From Streptomyces sp. ICBB 8177 (GTDB lineage Bacteria; Actinomycetota; Actinomycetes; Streptomycetales; Streptomycetaceae): DNA of 64,000 nt. The stretch is from positions 91,706-155,705 of the forward strand of contig NZ_NSKH01000018.1 in the NCBI RefSeq assembly GCF_003144095.1, read 5' to 3'. Below are positions 18,320-26,921 of the stretch, piece by piece (within the stretch, counting starts at the first letter, position 1; each line of letters opens with the position of its first letter). The notes below the pieces were generated by a model, which was not told where the DNA came from, searched no databases, and worked only from the letters and a program-made list of their open reading frames with translations. The translations under genes were made by a program, and so were the position numbers.

Positions 18320-20014
18320 GTGTTGTTCCTCTATGTCGTGCTCCTGCTGAGTTGCGCCGTGCTGTTGGTGGCCGGCGTGCTGGAGCAGCGGCGTCATTAC
18401 GCGTCGTTGGAGCAGATACCCGTGCGGGTGCTGGTCAACGGTATTCGTGGCAAGTCGTCGATCACGCGGTTGTGTGCGGGGGCGCTGCGGGGTGGTGGTC
18501 TGGTGACGGTGGGCAAGACCACGGGGACTGCGGCGCGGTTCATCCATCCGGACGCGACCGAGGAGCCGGTGTACCGGAAGTTCGGGCTGGCGAACGTGGT
18601 GGAGCAGATCGGGATCGTGCGCCGGGCGGCGACGTACCGTCCGGACGCTCTGGTGATCGAGTGCATGGCGGTGATGCCGGCGTTGCAGGAGATCAACCAG
18701 GAGAAGCTGATCAGGTCCACGATCGGTGTGCTGTGCAACGTGCGTGAGGACCATCTGGCGGAGATGGGTCCGACGCTGGACGACGTGGCGCGGTCGTTGT
18801 GCCGGTCGATGCCGGTGGGCGGGATCTGTGTGACCGCGGAGAAGGACCGGCTGCACATCCTCCAGGAGGAGGCCGACAAGCGGGACTGCCGTTTGGTGGC
18901 GGTGGATCCGGAGGCGGTCACGGACGAGGAGCTGCGGGGGTTCTCGTGGTTCACGTTCAAGGAGAACGTGGCGATCGCGTTGGCGGTGGCGGATCTGCTG
19001 GGGGTGGACCGGGCGACCGCGATGAAGGGGATGTGGGAGGCGCCGCCGGATCCGGGTGTGCTGTCGGTGGAGCGGTATGTGACGGGTGAGGGCAAGAAGC
19101 TGCGGTTCGCCAACGTCTTCGCGGCCAACGACCCGGAGTCGACGTTGATGAACGTCCAGCAGCTGGAGCAACTCGGCGCGATCCGGCGCCCGTTGAGCGT
19201 GGTCATCAACTGCCGTCCGGACCGGGTGGAGCGCAACGGGCAGATGGGTGCGATCGTGCCGGATCTGGACCCGGACACGGTGTTCCTGATCGGCCATCCG
19301 ACGAAGTCCGCGCGGGACGGGATTCCGGCGTCCTGGCGGGGGAACGTGGTGGACCTGGGCGGGGACCGCCGTGATCCGCACGAGTTGACGCGGGAGATGC
19401 TGGCCGCGCTGGGGCCGGACTCCTCGATGGTCGCGGTCGGCAACATCCACGGCCAGGGCGAACTGTTCCTGGAATGCCTCGCCGAACTCCCCCTGGACGA
19501 GAGCGAGGACGCCCCGCTGCTGGCGCCGGACGGCACCGAGGCCGACACCGGCACCATGGCCGTGGCCCGCCCGCCCGAGCCGGAGCCGTACAGCTGGGTC
19601 GCGCCGCTGGACAGCCCCGCGCAGCACGGCGGTCACGACCACCAGACCCACCAGACCTACCCCGGCCAGTGGGCGCACGTCGGCTACGAGACGCTCGACC
19701 AGGACGCCGCGCAGGGCGGCTGGGGCTACGACGGCGGCTACGGCTCCCACGGCGGCGCCGGTCACGGGTCGCCGCAAGGCGCGCCCACCGCGGCCCTGCC
19801 GCCGGTGCCCGACGACCCGCCCGGCCACACACCGTCGCCGTACGACCGTGGGCCGCACGAACCGTTGCCCCACGAACCGTTGCCGCACCTGCCGCACGAC
19901 CGGGCACCGCACGACCGCCCGCACCGCGACGACGCGCCGCACGTCCCCGGCCAGCGCGCGCGCCGCGCCGAAGACCCCGACCACCCGTACGACTCGCTGA
20001 GGAAGCCGCTGTGA
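18320..20014 (+). CDS. capB: Poly-gamma-glutamate synthase-type ligase CapB/PgsB with long C-terminal extension
   Basis: Mur-ligase-related ATP-dependent amide ligase. CapB/PgsB activates the gamma-carboxyl of a growing polyglutamate chain at the membrane. After an N-terminal TM helix (residues 3-22) come the family marks NGIRGKSSITRL (P-loop, about 39-50), GKTTGTAARFIHP, the catalytic-core IECMAVMPALQEINQEKLI and CNVREDHLAEMG, and the ligase C-terminal domain with VINCRPDRV. The core ends near residue 393 (GNIHGQGELFLECLAEL). The remaining 171 residues are low-complexity, rich in His, Pro, Gly, Tyr and Asp, with HEPLP repeats, and are not part of known CapB. Codon choice also shifts: the core uses many G- and T-ending codons, the extension mainly C-ending ones. 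The stop overlaps the capC start (GTGA). Confidence 0.9.
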   Translation: MLFLYVVLLLSCAVLLVAGVLEQRRHYASLEQIPVRVLVNGIRGKSSITRLCAGALRGGGLVTVGKTTGTAARFIHPDATEEPVYRKFGLANVVEQIGIVRRAATYRPDALVIECMAVMPALQEINQEKLIRSTIGVLCNVREDHLAEMGPTLDDVARSLCRSMPVGGICVTAEKDRLHILQEEADKRDCRLVAVDPEAVTDEELRGFSWFTFKENVAIALAVADLLGVDRATAMKGMWEAPPDPGVLSVERYVTGEGKKLRFANVFAANDPESTLMNVQQLEQLGAIRRPLSVVINCRPDRVERNGQMGAIVPDLDPDTVFLIGHPTKSARDGIPASWRGNVVDLGGDRRDPHELTREMLAALGPDSSMVAVGNIHGQGELFLECLAELPLDESEDAPLLAPDGTEADTGTMAVARPPEPEPYSWVAPLDSPAQHGGHDHQTHQTYPGQWAHVGYETLDQDAAQGGWGYDGGYGSHGGAGHGSPQGAPTAALPPVPDDPPGHTPSPYDRGPHEPLPHEPLPHLPHDRAPHDRPHRDDAPHVPGQRARRAEDPDHPYDSLRKPL

Positions 20015-20493
20015 TCCCCGCCAACGTCACGCCCGAGGTCGCCGCCCTGGGCATCTCCCTCGGCCTGGTCTTCTCGCTCATCTGCTACCTGACCACCAAC
20101 CTCTCCCCCGGCGGCATGATCACCCCCGGCTGGCTGGCGCTGACCCTGGTGACGGACGCGGGCATGGCGGCGCTGATGATCGGCGTGACCGCGCTGACCT
20201 TCTTCGCCACCAAGCTGCTCCAGCGCAACGTGATCCTGTACGGCAAGCGGCTGTTCGCCGCCGTCGTGCTGACCGCGGTGCTGCTCCAGGCGACCGTGAT
20301 GCTCGCGCTCCAGCACGAGTTCCCGCTGCTCTACACCACCCAGACGCTCGGCTTCATCGTGCCCGGCCTGATCGCCTACCAGCTGGTGCGCCAGCCCATG
20401 GCCGCCACCGCCATCGCCACCACCGCGGTGACGCTCGGCGCGTACGTGGTGCTCGCCGCCGGTCTGCTGCTCGGCGCCCTGCCCACCTCCTGA
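20011..20493 (+). CDS. capC: Poly-gamma-glutamate biosynthesis membrane protein CapC/PgsC
   Basis: A 160-aa polytopic membrane protein of the CapC/PgsC family, which pairs with CapB to form the membrane-embedded polymerising complex. Diagnostic segments are the N-terminal LGISLGLVFSLICYLTTNLSPGGMITPGWLAL and the C-terminal LGFIVPGLIAYQLVRQP; about five TM helices are visible. GTG 20011 overlaps the capB stop by 4 bp, so stoichiometric coupled translation is likely. Together with CapB it defines the operon's probable product as a gamma-linked amino-acid polymer. The usual third gene capA/pgsA is not found nearby. Confidence 0.9.
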   Translation: MIPANVTPEVAALGISLGLVFSLICYLTTNLSPGGMITPGWLALTLVTDAGMAALMIGVTALTFFATKLLQRNVILYGKRLFAAVVLTAVLLQATVMLALQHEFPLLYTTQTLGFIVPGLIAYQLVRQPMAATAIATTAVTLGAYVVLAAGLLLGALPTS

Positions 20494-20526
20494 TCCAGCG
20501 ACTTCGAGTACCGAGGAGTCCCCGAG

Positions 20527-21603
20527 ATGCAACAGGTCCCGACCCGGCACGGCCCACCGGGCCGCCGTCCCAGCCGCCGCGCCGTCCTGGGCGGCGTGGC
20601 GGGCGCGGTGGCGGCCGGTGCGGTCGGCCTCTACGCGGTCGACCGGGCCAGTGGCGGCGGGCCCGACGACGCCGTGCCGCAGCACGAGAGCGGCTCGCCC
20701 AGCGCCGTACCGACCGGCGGCTACCGCTTCGAACGCGTCACGTCGCCCGACCGCACCGTCGTGCGCGACGCCTCCGGCAACCTGCTGGCGACCTTCACCG
20801 ACGGCGCCCGCACCGCGCTGCTCAGCGGCCCGCAGCGCACCTTCAGCGAGCCGCGCACCACCGACGCCGTCGTGCACAGCACCGCCTGGGTGCGGCTGAT
20901 GTCCACCGAGTGGTCGCGCGGCCGGGAGAACACCTCGTGGTTCCGCTCGTGGTTCCCCGAGACCCTCGCCGACCGCAGCCCCGACGTGCTGATGACCGCC
21001 TTCGAGTACGGCGACGGCGCGCCGCCGAAGTACAAGAACGGGCTGCGCTACGCGGGCGACGCCAACTTCGGTCCCCGGGTACCCGGTCAGACGGAGGACT
21101 CCTTCCACTCCCGGGACGAGAAGTCCGACTTCTACGACTACCTCGGCATCCCGTGGACCTTCCCGGACGGCATGCACGTCACGCCCGAGAAGGAGCGCTA
21201 CGGCGACGTGGACTGCTCCGGCTTCATGCGGCTGCTGTGGGGCTACCGCATGGGCTACCCGCTGCACGGCACCAACGATCCGGGTGTCGGGCTGCCCCGG
21301 CGGGCCTACGCCATCGCCAAGTACGCCCCCGGCGTGGTGCTGATCCCCGACACCAACAGCCGGCCGGCCGACATCAGCATGCTGCAACCCGGCGACCTGG
21401 TCTTCTTCGCCATCAACATCGGCAAGCCGATCACCGTCGACCACTGCGGGATGTACCTGGGCATCGACAACGAGGGCCATCCCCGCTTCTATTCCAGTCG
21501 CTCGCAGGCCAACGGGCCGACGATGGGCGACAAGGCGGGCGTGGCCCGTCTCGACGGTGACGGCTTCTACGCCGCCGGACTGAGGGTGGCGCGTCGCCTG
21601 TGA
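20527..21603 (+). CDS. Tat-exported NlpC/P60-family cysteine hydrolase
   Basis: A 358-aa secreted protein. The N-terminus RRPSRRAVLGGVAGAVAAGAV fits a twin-arginine signal (S-R-R-x-V-L) followed by a hydrophobic core. The C-terminal NlpC/P60 fold has the nucleophile in DVDCSGFMRLLWGYRMGYP (Cys about residue 230) and the base in VDHCGMYLGID (His about 305). The mid region (about 60-200) is a family-specific lead-in without a recognised motif. NlpC/P60 enzymes cleave gamma-D-glutamyl bonds in peptidoglycan, and the Bacillus polyglutamate hydrolase PgdS belongs to the same superfamily. Position behind capBC therefore suggests trimming, release or anchoring of the polymer (inference). Its stop overlaps the next start (GTGA). 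Confidence 0.88.
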   Translation: MQQVPTRHGPPGRRPSRRAVLGGVAGAVAAGAVGLYAVDRASGGGPDDAVPQHESGSPSAVPTGGYRFERVTSPDRTVVRDASGNLLATFTDGARTALLSGPQRTFSEPRTTDAVVHSTAWVRLMSTEWSRGRENTSWFRSWFPETLADRSPDVLMTAFEYGDGAPPKYKNGLRYAGDANFGPRVPGQTEDSFHSRDEKSDFYDYLGIPWTFPDGMHVTPEKERYGDVDCSGFMRLLWGYRMGYPLHGTNDPGVGLPRRAYAIAKYAPGVVLIPDTNSRPADISMLQPGDLVFFAINIGKPITVDHCGMYLGIDNEGHPRFYSSRSQANGPTMGDKAGVARLDGDGFYAAGLRVARRL

Positions 21604-23777
21604 CCAACTCCCGCCGACGCCGCTCCTCCTCCCCCGCCCCGGGCGGCCCTCCGCCATCCGAGGGGGACTTCGCGACGACCCAACTCCCGCCAATACCAGG
21701 CGACTTCGCCACGACCCAACTCCCGCCGGCGCCGGACGACTTCGCCACGGCCCAACTCCCTCCGGTACCGGGCGACGACCCCACCGCGCGGATCACGCCC
21801 GTCTCCGGGGCGCCTGCCGCGGACACCGGCACCGCCGCCGTCCCGGACGCCAGGACCGGCCACCGTCGCGCCGCCGACCGGGGCCGCCGCCGCGCCCGCC
21901 CCGGCGGCGAGCGGGGACGGGCCACGACGCCCGCCAGGCCCGCGCCGCAGCCCGCACCGGTCTGGGAGCGTCCCGCACTCGCGGGCCTGCTGCTGCTGGC
22001 CACCGTGCTGTACGCCTGGGGCATGGGCCACGCCGCGGTCCACCCGTACTACGCCGCGGCCGTGCGGTCGATGGCGGCGAGCTGGCACGCCTTCGTCTAC
22101 GGCGGCGTGGACGTCAGCGGTTCCATCACCATCGACAAACTGCCCGGGGGCCTGTGGCCGCAGGCGCTGTCGGTGCGGGTCTTCGGGCCTCACCTGTGGG
22201 CCGTGGCACTGCCGCAGGTGATCGAGGGCGTGGCGACCGTCTTCCTCCTGCACCGGATCGTCCGCGCCTGGGCGGGCCCGCTCGGCGCGATCTTCGCCGC
22301 GGCGGTCTTCACCCTCACCCCGGTCGCGGTCGTGCTGACCCGGCACGACATCCCCGACACGCTGCTGACGCTGCTGCTCGTGCTGGCGGCGGGCGCGGCG
22401 CAGAAGGCGGTGCGCACCGGGGGCTGGGCACCGCTGCTGACCTGCGCGGTGTGGATCGGCCTCGCCTTCCAGGCGAAGATGCTCCAGGCCTGGCTGGTGC
22501 TGCCCGCGTTCGCCCTGGCCCACCAACTCGCCGCGCCGGGAAGCGTGGTGCGCCGGATCACGCGGCTGGTGGCGGCCGGGGCGCTGGCGCTGCTGGTGTC
22601 CTGCTCGTGGCTGCTGTTGGTGTGGGCGACCCCGGCGGGCAGCCGCCCGTACCTCGACGGCACCACCAACAACAACCCGTTCACCCTGGTCTTCGGCTAC
22701 AACGGCCTGAGCCGCTTCGGCGGCAACCCCAACGCCCTGGGCGCCGTGGCGGGCACCGCGGCGAGCCGCACCAGCGGCAACACCGGCTGGACGATGCTGG
22801 TCAACCACACGGTCGGGCCGCAGATCGCCTGGTTCCTGCCGCTCGCTGTGCTGGCGGTGGTGCTGGGGGTGCGGTGGCGCCGGGGCGAGCCGCGCACCGA
22901 CGCGCTGCGCGCCGGGTTCGTGCTGTGGGGCGGCTGGCTGGTGCTGCACGTGATGGTCTTCAGCCTCTCCAACGGCAACCACGGCTACTACACCATCGTG
23001 CTGGCGCCCGCGCTGGCCGCGCTCGCGGGCGGCGGGGTCGCGATGATGTGGGAGCAGTACCAGACCGGCGGACCGCGCCGGGCCGCGCTGCCCGCGGCGA
23101 TCGCGCTGAGCGCGGTGTGGGCGGCGGTGCTGGAGGAGCCCCATCCGGGCTTCCCCCGCTGGACGCTGCCGATCGCGCTGATGCTGGGGGTGTGCGGCGC
23201 GCTGGGCCTGTGGATCCGCGGTCCGCGCACCACGCGCCGCGGCGTGCTCGGCGCGCTGGGCGCGGGACTGGCGGCGACGCTGCTGGCGCCCGCCGCGTGG
23301 TCGCTGTCCTGCCTCGACCCGGTGTACGCGGGCTCCCCGACCTCACCGCTGGCCGGGCCGGTCGGCACCGCGTACTTCGCGTTGAAGGACGGGCAGACCA
23401 AGGTCGACACGACCGCGCTGAACGCCCCCGACAGGCGCGACCGCCAGCTGCTCGCCTACCTCCAGGCCAACCGCTCGGGCGCGAAGTACCTGGTGGCCAC
23501 GCAGGCCGCGTACTCCGCGGAGCCGCTGCTGCGCGACACGGCGGCGCCGATGCTGGTGATGGGCGGCTTCACGGGCCTGACCCCGTTCCCCACGGCGCCG
23601 CAGCTGGCCTCGCTGGTCTCCTCCCACCAGGTCCGCTTCGCCCTGCTGACCACCCAGCGCCCGCCCACCCCGGCCACGAAGTGGGTCAAGTCCAACTGCA
23701 CCCGCGTCCCGGCGAAGGCCTACGGCAGGACGTCCGACGGCAGCTTCCGCCTGTACGACTGCGCACCGGCGTTGTGA
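21600..23777 (+). CDS. GT39/ArnT-like polyprenol-dependent glycosyltransferase
   Basis: A 725-aa GT-C fold membrane enzyme. The first about 120 residues are disordered and contain three 12-residue repeats (GDFATTQLPPxP, residues 22-57, matched by about 36-bp DNA repeats at 21663-21770). Then come about 12 TM helices with the family signatures YYAAAVRSMAASWHAF, ITIDKLPGGLWPQALSVRVFG and TRHDIPDTLLTLLLVLAAGA near the N-terminal end. A soluble extracytoplasmic C-terminal domain (about 590-725) ends the protein. Such enzymes move a sugar from a polyprenyl phosphate donor to an outer-surface acceptor. Being the last gene of a tightly coupled operon, it may decorate the capBC polymer, the NlpC protein or the wall. 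The acceptor is unknown. Confidence 0.88.
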   Translation: MTNSRRRRSSSPAPGGPPPSEGDFATTQLPPIPGDFATTQLPPAPDDFATAQLPPVPGDDPTARITPVSGAPAADTGTAAVPDARTGHRRAADRGRRRARPGGERGRATTPARPAPQPAPVWERPALAGLLLLATVLYAWGMGHAAVHPYYAAAVRSMAASWHAFVYGGVDVSGSITIDKLPGGLWPQALSVRVFGPHLWAVALPQVIEGVATVFLLHRIVRAWAGPLGAIFAAAVFTLTPVAVVLTRHDIPDTLLTLLLVLAAGAAQKAVRTGGWAPLLTCAVWIGLAFQAKMLQAWLVLPAFALAHQLAAPGSVVRRITRLVAAGALALLVSCSWLLLVWATPAGSRPYLDGTTNNNPFTLVFGYNGLSRFGGNPNALGAVAGTAASRTSGNTGWTMLVNHTVGPQIAWFLPLAVLAVVLGVRWRRGEPRTDALRAGFVLWGGWLVLHVMVFSLSNGNHGYYTIVLAPALAALAGGGVAMMWEQYQTGGPRRAALPAAIALSAVWAAVLEEPHPGFPRWTLPIALMLGVCGALGLWIRGPRTTRRGVLGALGAGLAATLLAPAAWSLSCLDPVYAGSPTSPLAGPVGTAYFALKDGQTKVDTTALNAPDRRDRQLLAYLQANRSGAKYLVATQAAYSAEPLLRDTAAPMLVMGGFTGLTPFPTAPQLASLVSSHQVRFALLTTQRPPTPATKWVKSNCTRVPAKAYGRTSDGSFRLYDCAPAL

Positions 23778-23784
23778 GGTAGGG

Positions 23785-24081
23785 ATGTTACGGATCGAGG
23801 CGGTCGACCCGTCGCGGATCAGCCGGTTCTGGACCCTGCTGCACGTCGACACGCCCATGCAGGTATCGCTGGCCAAGGTGCCTGCCATGTGGATCGTCGT
23901 CCAGCCGCTGATCCGCAGTGTCGAGGACGAGGCCTCGTTCCTGGTGACCCAAGGCGCGGAAGTGGTCGGGGAGTTCGAGCACGGTCTGCTCATGCGCGAC
24001 CCCGAGGGCAACCCGTTCTACCTGGAGCCCAATCCGGACCTGCACCTGCTCGACGACGGTCCGGCAGACTTGGAGCCCTGA
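23785..24081 (+). CDS. Small VOC/glyoxalase-like protein
   Basis: A 98-aa protein whose C-terminal half, EHGLLMRDPEGNPFYLEPN, matches the second beta-alpha-beta unit of glyoxalase/bleomycin-resistance (VOC) domains. The N-terminal half contains a short RFWTLLHVDTPMQV segment. The usual domain is about 115-125 residues, and the first strand and its metal ligand appear to be lacking. It could be a shortened VOC protein or a decayed copy. ATG 23785 is 8 bases after the glycosyltransferase gene, so it may be cotranscribed, but it is probably unrelated in function. Confidence 0.65.
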   Translation: MLRIEAVDPSRISRFWTLLHVDTPMQVSLAKVPAMWIVVQPLIRSVEDEASFLVTQGAEVVGEFEHGLLMRDPEGNPFYLEPNPDLHLLDDGPADLEP

Positions 24082-24127
24082 GGGCTGCGCAACCCGGATC
24101 CGGGAGGGCGCTCGCGCGGGACGCGGC

Positions 24128-25285
24128 TCAGGACGCCAACTCCCGTTCCAGGGGCGTGCGGAAGCGGGGGGTGACTCTCGTGCCGGCCAGCCAGCCCACC
24201 AGGCGGGCTGCTTCCGTTTCGACGGCCTGCTGCGCCTGGCGGCCGATGTCGGTCAGCACGCGCCAGGCGATCGTGCCGTCCGGGCGCTGGGCCCACCCGC
24301 CCACGATGCGGCCGTCGCACCACACCGTGGGGCCGACGTTGCCCGCGCGGTCGTACAGCGCGGGGACGTGGGCCGGGTCGAGATACCAGTCGCGGCCGCG
24401 CCAGCCCATCGCCGTCGGGTCGAGCCCGGGCAGCAGCGCCACCCACGGCGCCACCTCCGCGTCCGGCTCCTCGTCGCCGGGCAGCACGTAACCCGCGCCG
24501 GTCTCCACCGCGCCCAGGTCGGCCAGCGCGGCCCGGGTGTCGCGCAGCGTCCAGCCGGTCCACCACTTCACGTCCGCCTCCGTGCCCGGCCCGTACGACG
24601 CGAGCCACCGCCGTACGATCTCCGCCCGCGCCCGCGCCGCCGGCACCTCGGGCCACTGCGGCGCCGGCGCCCACGGGTGGACGTTGCTGGTCCACGAACC
24701 GCGCGGCCGGGCGCGGCGCACGTGCCCGTCGGAGGCCAGCAGCCGCAGCAGTCTGCTGCCGACGCTCTGCCGCGCCTCGTACGGCTTGCCCGGCGACATC
24801 AGCATCGTCTCGCGCAACTCCGGTACGTCCTGGGTCAGTTCGGCGGTGGTCGCCTCGCCGCGCCGGGCGAGGGCGGCGAGCACCCGGTCCTGGGTCCGGG
24901 CGAGCCGCGCCTCGTCCCACCCCTGTGCGTGTTCGCTCAAGCGCTTGAGCAGCGTGGCCCGTTCGCGCGCCGCCACCGGCCGGGCGGCGCCCGCGCTGAC
25001 GTACGGCGCGAACTCCTCGGTGACCGCGAAGAGGGTGCGCCGCATCGCCAGCAGCCGCACCAGCGTCACGTCCTCGTACAGCGCCCGGTCCACCTCCGCC
25101 GCGTCCGGGCGGGCGAGCCGGGCCCCGGCGGACAGGTAGACGGTGGCCGGGTCGGAGGCGTGCAGCGCGACGAGGGCGTCGGCGACGGCCTCCACGGTGT
25201 CCGCCCGCAGCGGCGGGGCGAGCAGGTGCCGCCGGGCGAGCCGGACGCTGCGCTGGGCGTCGGTGAGGGAGGGACGAGCGGTCAT
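24128..25285 (-). CDS. Winged-helix DNA-binding domain-containing protein (HTH_42/YcaQ-like)
   Basis: A 385-aa protein of the HTH_42 (formerly DUF1006) family related to YcaQ/AlkX-type DNA glycosylases and to hypothetical winged-helix proteins. Characteristic segments are RLARRHLLAPP near the N-terminus, LVALHASDPATVYLSAGAR, RRTLFAVTEEFAPYV, and the C-terminal LLPGLDPTAMGWRGRDWYLDP followed by the strand-rich GPTVWCDGRIVGGWAQR. Two-thirds into the protein, YGPGTEADVKWWTGWTLRDTR is also typical. A glycosylase role in repairing bulky lesions is possible by family but is not shown. ATG 25285 is the best-supported start although the frame is open upstream. Confidence 0.85.
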   Translation of the reverse strand: MTARPSLTDAQRSVRLARRHLLAPPLRADTVEAVADALVALHASDPATVYLSAGARLARPDAAEVDRALYEDVTLVRLLAMRRTLFAVTEEFAPYVSAGAARPVAARERATLLKRLSEHAQGWDEARLARTQDRVLAALARRGEATTAELTQDVPELRETMLMSPGKPYEARQSVGSRLLRLLASDGHVRRARPRGSWTSNVHPWAPAPQWPEVPAARARAEIVRRWLASYGPGTEADVKWWTGWTLRDTRAALADLGAVETGAGYVLPGDEEPDAEVAPWVALLPGLDPTAMGWRGRDWYLDPAHVPALYDRAGNVGPTVWCDGRIVGGWAQRPDGTIAWRVLTDIGRQAQQAVETEAARLVGWLAGTRVTPRFRTPLERELAS

Positions 25286-25385
25286 GCCCGGACGATACGA
25301 CCCGCCGCGGACAACCCCCGTCCTGAACACGGGCCCGCCCGGCAGCGGCACCCCCACTCCCTGACCGGCCGTCGCCGGTGCCGCC

Positions 25386-26921
25386 TCACCGCCCCGGGCG
25401 CGGGCCGCTCCCCGCGGCGGAGGCCCGGTCGTGGGCAGCGCGGGCGATGTTGCGGGCCATGCCGCCGAACACCACGGCGTGGAACGGCGAGACGCTCCAC
25501 CAGTAGGCGTGCCCGAGCAGCCCGCGCGGATGGAAGACGGCACGCTGCCGGTAGCGCGAGCGGCGCCCCGCGCCCAAGGCAGCGCCGTCGGCCGCGTCGC
25601 AGCGCATCTCCAGCCACGCCAGGCCCGGCAGCCGCATCTCGGCCCGCAGCCGCAGCAGGCGGCCGGGCTCGATCTCCTCCACCCGCCAGAAGTCCAGCGA
25701 GTCCCCGACCCGCAGCCGCGCCGCGTCCCGCCTCCCCCGGCGCAGCCCCACCCCGCCGGCCAGCCGGTCCAGCCAGCCGCGCACCGCCCAGGCGAGCGGG
25801 AAGGAGTACCAGCCGTTGTCGCCCCCGATGCCCTCGATGACGTCCCACAGCGCGGCGGGCGGCGCGTCGACGGTCAGTTCGCGGCGGTCGGTGTAGAGGC
25901 TGCCGCCCGCCCAGTCGGGGTCGGTCGGCAGCGGATCGCTCGGCGCGCCCGGCACCGCCGCCGACGACCACCGGGTGGCGACCTGGGCCTCCCGCACCCG
26001 CCGCAGCGCGAGGCGGACCGACTCGTCGAACCCGAGCGGGTGCCCCGGAGGGTCCGGCACGTAGCGGGCGATGTCGTGCTCGTGGCAGACGACCTCGTGC
26101 CGCAGCGACTCGGCCAGCGGGCGGGCGATGGAGGCCGGCACCGGTGTCACCAGCCCCACCCACTGGCTGGACAGCCCCGGGGTCAGTACCCGAACCGGCA
26201 GGATCAGCCGCCGCGGCAGCCCCGCCACTGCCGCGTACCGGCACATCATCTCCCGGTACGTCAGCACCTCGGGCCCGCCGACGTCGAACGTGCGGTTGAC
26301 GTCGCCGGGCAGCCGCGCGCAGCCCACCAGGATCCGCAGCACGTCGCGTACGGCCAGTGGCTGGATGCGGGTGCCGACCCAGCTGGGGGTGACCATGACC
26401 GGCAGCCGCTCGGTGAGATAGCGCAGCATCTCGAAGGAGGCGGAGCCGGAGCCGATGATGACCGCCGCGCGCAGGACCGCGGTCGGCACGCCGCTGTCCA
26501 GCAGGATGCGGCCGACCTCGGCACGTGAACGCAGGTGCGGTGACAGGTCCCGTTCCGGCACGCCCGCCGGGGTGAGCCCGCCGAGGTAGACGATCCGGCG
26601 GACTCCGGCCTCGCGCGCCCTTTCTCCGAAGATCCGGGCGGCGCGGCGGTCGGTCTCCTCGAAGTCGCTCCCGGTGCCGAGCGCGTGCACCAGGTAGTAC
26701 GCGACGTCCACGCCCCGCATCGCCTCGGCCACGTCCGCCGCGTCGGTGACGTCACCGCGCGCGATCTCGGCCTGGCCGGCCCAGGGGTGGTCGCGCAGCT
26801 TCTCCGGCGAGCGCGCGAGGCAGCGGACCCGGTACCCGGTGGCGAGCAGTTGGGGCACGAGGCGTCCGCCGATGTACCCGGTGGCCCCGGTGACCAGGCA
26901 CCGCTCGCCCTCGCCGCTCAC
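25386..26921 (-). CDS. SDR-family NAD(P)-binding protein with C-terminal DUF2867 domain
   Basis: A 511-aa fusion. Residues 1 to about 300 form an atypical short-chain dehydrogenase/NmrA-like Rossmann domain: GATGYIGGRLV near the start, LARSPEKL as NADP-binding beta2 end, GDVTDAADVAEAM, and RIVYLGGL instead of a catalytic Tyr-Lys pair. The C-terminal 170 residues are the DUF2867/SRPBCC-like domain (DAPPAALWDVIEGIGGDNGWYSF, then HPRGLLGHAYWWSVSPFH). The lack of a clear YxxxK suggests a binding or regulatory role. It starts with GTG 26921. The downstream winged-helix gene is on the same strand after about 100 bases. Confidence 0.88.
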   Translation of the reverse strand: MSGEGERCLVTGATGYIGGRLVPQLLATGYRVRCLARSPEKLRDHPWAGQAEIARGDVTDAADVAEAMRGVDVAYYLVHALGTGSDFEETDRRAARIFGERAREAGVRRIVYLGGLTPAGVPERDLSPHLRSRAEVGRILLDSGVPTAVLRAAVIIGSGSASFEMLRYLTERLPVMVTPSWVGTRIQPLAVRDVLRILVGCARLPGDVNRTFDVGGPEVLTYREMMCRYAAVAGLPRRLILPVRVLTPGLSSQWVGLVTPVPASIARPLAESLRHEVVCHEHDIARYVPDPPGHPLGFDESVRLALRRVREAQVATRWSSAAVPGAPSDPLPTDPDWAGGSLYTDRRELTVDAPPAALWDVIEGIGGDNGWYSFPLAWAVRGWLDRLAGGVGLRRGRRDAARLRVGDSLDFWRVEEIEPGRLLRLRAEMRLPGLAWLEMRCDAADGAALGAGRRSRYRQRAVFHPRGLLGHAYWWSVSPFHAVVFGGMARNIARAAHDRASAAGSGPRPGR

